Shown here piece by piece: positions 60,380-64,000 of a DNA stretch of 64,000 nt (its first letter is position 1; every line of letters starts with the position of its first letter). Location of the stretch: NCBI RefSeq assembly GCF_013409065.1, contig NZ_JACBZP010000001.1, forward strand, positions 1,922,001 to 1,986,000, read 5' to 3'. The notes under the pieces were generated by a model. It ran no database searches. It saw only the letters and a list, made by a program, of their open reading frames with translations, and had not been told where the DNA came from. This stretch comes from Spelaeicoccus albus (GTDB taxonomy: Bacteria; Actinomycetota; Actinomycetes; Actinomycetales; Brevibacteriaceae). Position numbers and translations under genes: made by a program.

Positions 60380-61777
60380 TCACACGTCGGCCAAAAACGA
60401 CATCGGATCCTCGATGCAGCCCGCCACATAGGTGAGGAAACCGCTCGGATCCGCGCCGTCACACACCCGATGGTCGAACACCAACGAGAGGTATACCACT
60501 TTACGCACTGCGAGTTCGCCGTCGACGACCCAGGGCCGGTCCATGATTCGGCCCACGCCGAGCATTGCGGCTTCCGGGAAATTGATGATGGGAGTCGAAC
60601 CATCGGTGCCGAGAGGGCCGTAATTGTTCAGTGTGAACGTACCGCCGGAGAGAGTTTCCGGCGCGAATTTCCCGTCGGCGGCCTTGTCGACGACCCCTGC
60701 GATCTTGTCGCGCAACCCGCGAAGGGTCTCGTCGCCGGCGTCCGGCACGACCGGAACCATCAACCCGCGCGGGGTCTGCGCCGCGAGACCGAGGTTGATC
60801 CGTCCGTGCTGGACGATCTCGCCGCGTGCAGTGTCGACCGACGAGTTGAGCACGGGGAACTTCTGCAGACCGGCGACAACGAACCGGGCGATAAGCGCGA
60901 CCACGCTGAAGCGCTCGCCGGTGGACTTTTGCAGGCGCGCCTTGGCGTTCAAGAGCTCGGTGGCGTCCACGTCCATCCAGATGGTCGCCTCCGGGATTTC
61001 CCGGCGCGACCTGCTCATTTGCTCGGCCACGACCTTGCGCAAGCCGGCGATCGGGATACGCCGGTCACCGGGAGTCGTCGGGTCGGCCTGCGGTGTGGCG
61101 CCGGACGTCGCCGGGTCGGCTCGGGCAGCACCGGACTCGGCAATGTACCGGGTGACATCGGCGCGCATGACGACATCGCCCGGTCCGCTTCCGGGCAAAT
61201 GCCTGGCATTGAATCCATGATCGGCGGCCAGCCGGCGTACCAGCGGGGACACGACGGGCGAGTTGCGCGTCGGATCGAGTGCCGTCATCGTCCCCAAGCC
61301 GGGGGAGCCGGAGGCAGCCGTCGCGGCGGCTGCCGCCGGCACGGCGTCCGGCGCGGGTTTCCTGCCGAATCGTCCGGTCGGACGGACGGCGCGATGCTTG
61401 GACGGGCGCGTGCCGTAGCCGACGAGCACTGCCCCGGAACCTTCGTCCGCGTCCTCGCGCAGTGCGGTCCCGGGGACCGGCTCGGGAGCCGTACTCGCGG
61501 GCACGCCGCCGCCGGAGCCGGCAGGCTCGGCCCCGACCGCTTCGGTGTCGATGGTGATCAGGGGGTCGCCCGAATGCACTGTCGCGCCTTCGGCCGCGTG
61601 CACGGTGCGCACGACGCCCGGGAACGGGCACGGCAGGGACACGACCGATTTTGCCGACTCGACCTCGACGACCATCTGGTCGACGTCCACCTGGTCGCCG
61701 GCGGCCACGAGCCACGAGACGACCTCGGCCTCGGTGAGTCCCTCGCCCAGATCGGGCAACAGGAATTCCTGACTCAT
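60380..61777 (-). CDS. 2-oxoacid dehydrogenase complex E2 (dihydrolipoyl acyltransferase)
   Basis: 465 aa. N-terminal lipoyl domain: FLLPDLGEGLTEAEVVSWLV, DQMVVEVESAKSVVSLPCPF with the lipoylated Lys. After a Pro/Ala linker comes the E1/E3-binding domain (VVSPLVRRLAADHGFNARHL, GPGDVVMRADV), then the catalytic domain ending VYLSLVFDHRVCDGADPSGF with the HRxxDG active site (His; here HRVCDG). Branched-chain type by its E1 partners. Start overlaps the E1beta stop by 1 nt. An E3 gene is not present. Confidence 0.9.
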   Translation of the reverse strand: MSQEFLLPDLGEGLTEAEVVSWLVAAGDQVDVDQMVVEVESAKSVVSLPCPFPGVVRTVHAAEGATVHSGDPLITIDTEAVGAEPAGSGGGVPASTAPEPVPGTALREDADEGSGAVLVGYGTRPSKHRAVRPTGRFGRKPAPDAVPAAAAATAASGSPGLGTMTALDPTRNSPVVSPLVRRLAADHGFNARHLPGSGPGDVVMRADVTRYIAESGAARADPATSGATPQADPTTPGDRRIPIAGLRKVVAEQMSRSRREIPEATIWMDVDATELLNAKARLQKSTGERFSVVALIARFVVAGLQKFPVLNSSVDTARGEIVQHGRINLGLAAQTPRGLMVPVVPDAGDETLRGLRDKIAGVVDKAADGKFAPETLSGGTFTLNNYGPLGTDGSTPIINFPEAAMLGVGRIMDRPWVVDGELAVRKVVYLSLVFDHRVCDGADPSGFLTYVAGCIEDPMSFLADV

Positions 61778-62796
61778 TACGCCTCCCAATCCCACGTGTC
61801 GAGCGCGTCCAGAATCCGTTCGGCGGTAGGAAGGTGGAATTCCTCCAGCTTCGGCGAGGGGTACGGGATGTCGAATCCGGTCACGCGCAACACGGGTGCT
61901 GCCAAATAGTAAAAGTTGCGTTCGGTGACACGGGCGGCGACTTCGGCGCCGTAGCCGACGAATTTCGACGCCTCGTGCACGACGGCGGCCCGCGACGTCT
62001 TTCGCACCGACTTGTCGACGGTCTCGTCGTCGAACGGCGACAGGCTGCGCAAATCGATCACCTCGACGTCGAGCCCCTCCTGTCCGCCGAGCTCCGCGGC
62101 TTCCAACGCCGTCTTGACGGTGGCGCCGTAGGCCAGCAACGTCACATCGGCGCCTTCGCGCACGACGCGCGCCGTGCACATCGGCTCGGTGCGCACCGGC
62201 AACGCCAGCTCCTCTTTCGGCCAGTACCGGCTCTTCGGCTCCAGGAAGATCACCGGGTCGTCGCTGGCGATCGCTTCGCGGAGCATCGAATACGCGTCGG
62301 ACGGCGTCGAGGGCGTGACGACGGTCAGCCCCGGCGTGTGCGTCCAGTACGCTTCGGACGAATCGGAGTGGTGCTCGACTCCGCCAACGCCCCCGGCATA
62401 AGGGATCCGGACGACGACGGGCATCGACACGGCGCCCTTCGTCCGGTTGCGCATCTTGGCCAGATGCGAGACGACCTGCTGGAACGCCGGATAACTGAAG
62501 GCGTCGAACTGCATTTCGACGACGGGGCGCATCCCGTACATCGCCATGCCGATGGCGGTGCCGACGATCCCGGCTTCGGCCAACGGCGAGTCCCAGACCC
62601 GCTCCTGGCCGAATTCGCCGGCCAAGCCGTCGGTCACCCGGAACACGCCGCCCAGCGGGCCGACGTCCTCGCCGTAAACGACTACCGACGGGTCCTCGGT
62701 CAGCGCATCGCGCAGGGCGGCGTTCAACGCGGCCTGCATACTCGTCGGCGTGGCGGCTACTCCCGGTTCGGCCGGCGCATCGATGTGGGCGCTCAT
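61777..62796 (-). CDS. 2-oxoacid dehydrogenase E1 beta subunit (branched-chain type)
   Basis: 339 aa. VVVYGEDVGPLGGVFRVTDG, FGQERVWDSPLAEAGIVGTA, EMQFDAFSYPAFQQVVSHLA, VRIPYAGGVGGVEHHSDSSE and AYWTHTPGLTVVTPSTPSDA identify the transketolase-like beta subunit. With E1alpha it decarboxylates 2-oxo acids of Val/Leu/Ile (or pyruvate). Overlaps E1alpha by 4 bp. Confidence 0.92.
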   Translation of the reverse strand: MSAHIDAPAEPGVAATPTSMQAALNAALRDALTEDPSVVVYGEDVGPLGGVFRVTDGLAGEFGQERVWDSPLAEAGIVGTAIGMAMYGMRPVVEMQFDAFSYPAFQQVVSHLAKMRNRTKGAVSMPVVVRIPYAGGVGGVEHHSDSSEAYWTHTPGLTVVTPSTPSDAYSMLREAIASDDPVIFLEPKSRYWPKEELALPVRTEPMCTARVVREGADVTLLAYGATVKTALEAAELGGQEGLDVEVIDLRSLSPFDDETVDKSVRKTSRAAVVHEASKFVGYGAEVAARVTERNFYYLAAPVLRVTGFDIPYPSPKLEEFHLPTAERILDALDTWDWEA

Positions 62797-63920
62797 GCGT
62801 TGGCCCCTGTGGCCTCGTCGCTTCGGGCAAGTTCGGCTGCCAGGAAGTCGCGCTGACGGCGCATTTCGGGTCGCTCGGCCGCATAGACGTGGTCGAACAT
62901 TTCAAGCGGATCGAGTGTCGTCTCGGCGCTCACTGCGTCGCGGGTGCGGGCAGCCAAGTCCTCGGCCTCGGCCGCGATGGACCGGCGATCGTCTTCGCCC
63001 AACAATCCCGTCGAGAGCAAATACTTCTCGAGTCGCTCGATCGGATCGCGAGTCTTCCACGTCGCCACGTCGGCGTCGTCCCGATAGCGCGACGGATCAT
63101 CGGAGTTCGTGTGTGCCTCGATCCGGTACGTCAACCCCTCCACAAGCGTCGGGCCGCCGCCGGCGCGGGCACGGCCCAGCGCCGATTTCACGACCGCGTA
63201 GACGGCCGCGACGTCATTGCCGTCCACACGGTATCCCGGCATTCCGTAGCCGACGGCTTTGTCCGCAAGCATGCGGGCATGCGATTGCTTGGCCAGCGGC
63301 ACACTGATGGCGAACTGGTTGTTTTGCAGCATGAACACCGTGGGCGCCTGCCAGACCGCCGCAAAGTTGAACGCCTCGTGCGTCTCGCCCTCGCTGGACG
63401 CTCCGTCGCCCAAGAACGCCAACGTTGCCACGTCGTCGTGCTTCAGCTTGGCTGCCGTGGCCGCGCCGACGGCGTGCAACGCCTGAGTGGCCAGCGGGGT
63501 GGCCTGCGGCGCCGTCCGGTGCGCGGACGGGTCGTAACCGCAATGCCAATCACCGCGGAACGACGGGAAGATGTCGACCGGGTCGATGCCGCGCGTGAGC
63601 AGGGCAATTGTGTCGCGATAAGTCGGGAACAGCCAGTCGGCCGCGCGCAGAGCCGCAGTGGCACCGATTTCACATGCTTCTTGACCCAGCGCCGACGGGT
63701 ACGTGGCCATGCGCCCCTGCCGCGTCAACGTCGTGACCTGCACGTCGAAGCGACGGGCCACCACCATCTTGCGATACAGCGACTTCAGCTCGTCCGCGCC
63801 GGGAAAATCAAAGCCGCCGTCGCGTGCGTCCGCTGCACGATGTCCTTCATCGTCGATCAAGGTCACCGGGGCCGAGTCGGGCAACGTCGGTAGGTCTCCA
63901 CGCCGAAAATCTACGCTCAT
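62793..63920 (-). CDS. 2-oxoacid dehydrogenase E1 alpha subunit (branched-chain type)
   Basis: 375 aa from ATG 63920 (MSVDFRRGDLPTLPDSA). TPP-binding: LFPTYRDTIALLTRGIDPVD, TLAFLGDGASSEGETHEAFN then FAAVWQAPTVFMLQNNQFAI (GDG-N motif), RIEAHTNSDDPSRYRDDADV with the phosphorylation-loop-like Ser region. First gene of the bkd-type operon E1alpha-E1beta-E2-aminotransferase. The upstream 80 bp to the window end hold no recognisable regulator. Confidence 0.92.
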   Translation of the reverse strand: MSVDFRRGDLPTLPDSAPVTLIDDEGHRAADARDGGFDFPGADELKSLYRKMVVARRFDVQVTTLTRQGRMATYPSALGQEACEIGATAALRAADWLFPTYRDTIALLTRGIDPVDIFPSFRGDWHCGYDPSAHRTAPQATPLATQALHAVGAATAAKLKHDDVATLAFLGDGASSEGETHEAFNFAAVWQAPTVFMLQNNQFAISVPLAKQSHARMLADKAVGYGMPGYRVDGNDVAAVYAVVKSALGRARAGGGPTLVEGLTYRIEAHTNSDDPSRYRDDADVATWKTRDPIERLEKYLLSTGLLGEDDRRSIAAEAEDLAARTRDAVSAETTLDPLEMFDHVYAAERPEMRRQRDFLAAELARSDEATGANA

Positions 63921-64000
63921 CCCACCATCGTGTGTGACGTCGCACACCCCCGACAAGCGCGGAGGAAAAGTCGTGACAGATGGGCGTCTTTACCCCTCAG

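Overview
The window is high-GC chromosomal DNA from an actinobacterium, most likely Micrococcales. Pointers are a DUF222/13E12-type HNH protein, a mycothiol-transferase-like DinB protein, membrane Mqo beside an LldD-type dehydrogenase, frequent GTG/TTG starts and many ATGA/GTGA start-stop overlaps. I cannot name a genus with confidence.

Region 1 (1-17.7 kb) is a large sugar-amine catabolism locus of the fructoselysine (Frl) kind. It holds three FrlB-like SIS-domain deglycases, three FrlD-like PfkB kinases, one FrlC-like epimerase and two complete importer sets (lipoprotein plus two permeases, no ATPase gene). A LacI-family gene lies at each end, one cut by the window edge. Two different operator-like palindromes occur: a TGATATCGGTATCA type in the first cluster and TGAGATCGATCTCA in the second. 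The second also lies before a Gfo/Idh oxidoreductase/FAD oxidase operon, suggesting one regulon.

Region 2 (17.7-25.7 kb) looks like a patched-in island. It has a coiled-coil CHAT protease-like gene, three copies of a roughly 33-bp repeat, a tRNA 3'-end fragment resembling an attachment site, an SDR/TetR pair with a double operator, and an IS110-family element inserted beside a 55-bp palindrome. The element carries a candidate bridge RNA. A TetR-led operon of membrane proteins and a PPOX-type protein follows, with one frameshifted gene.

Region 3 (25.7-43.7 kb) is mixed metabolism: an NnrS/DUF59/DUF2249 operon, a frameshifted RibD-like reductase, nanE-nanK with a divergent GntR regulator and a perfect palindrome, an mraY outside any division cluster, a selenium-binding protein/methanethiol oxidase, a Tat-exported GH3 hexosaminidase, the HNH protein, a TDT transporter translationally coupled to a formylglycine-generating enzyme, a DinB protein, mqo, lldD and a small GntR regulator.

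Region 4 (43.7-55.9 kb) is a complete phenylacetate (paa) pathway in three transcription units: thiolase-paaF-paaH-paaZ; paaI-paaK-TetR(PaaR-like); and paaABCDE-paaG. TetR-type palindromes lie upstream of the first unit and in the divergent paaI/paaA gap. Products are acetyl-CoA and succinyl-CoA.

Region 5 (55.9-64 kb) carries a PrsW-type membrane protease, an ArsR-type regulator divergent from an MFS exporter, and a branched-chain 2-oxoacid dehydrogenase operon (E1alpha-E1beta-E2) followed by a HisC/aromatic aminotransferase.
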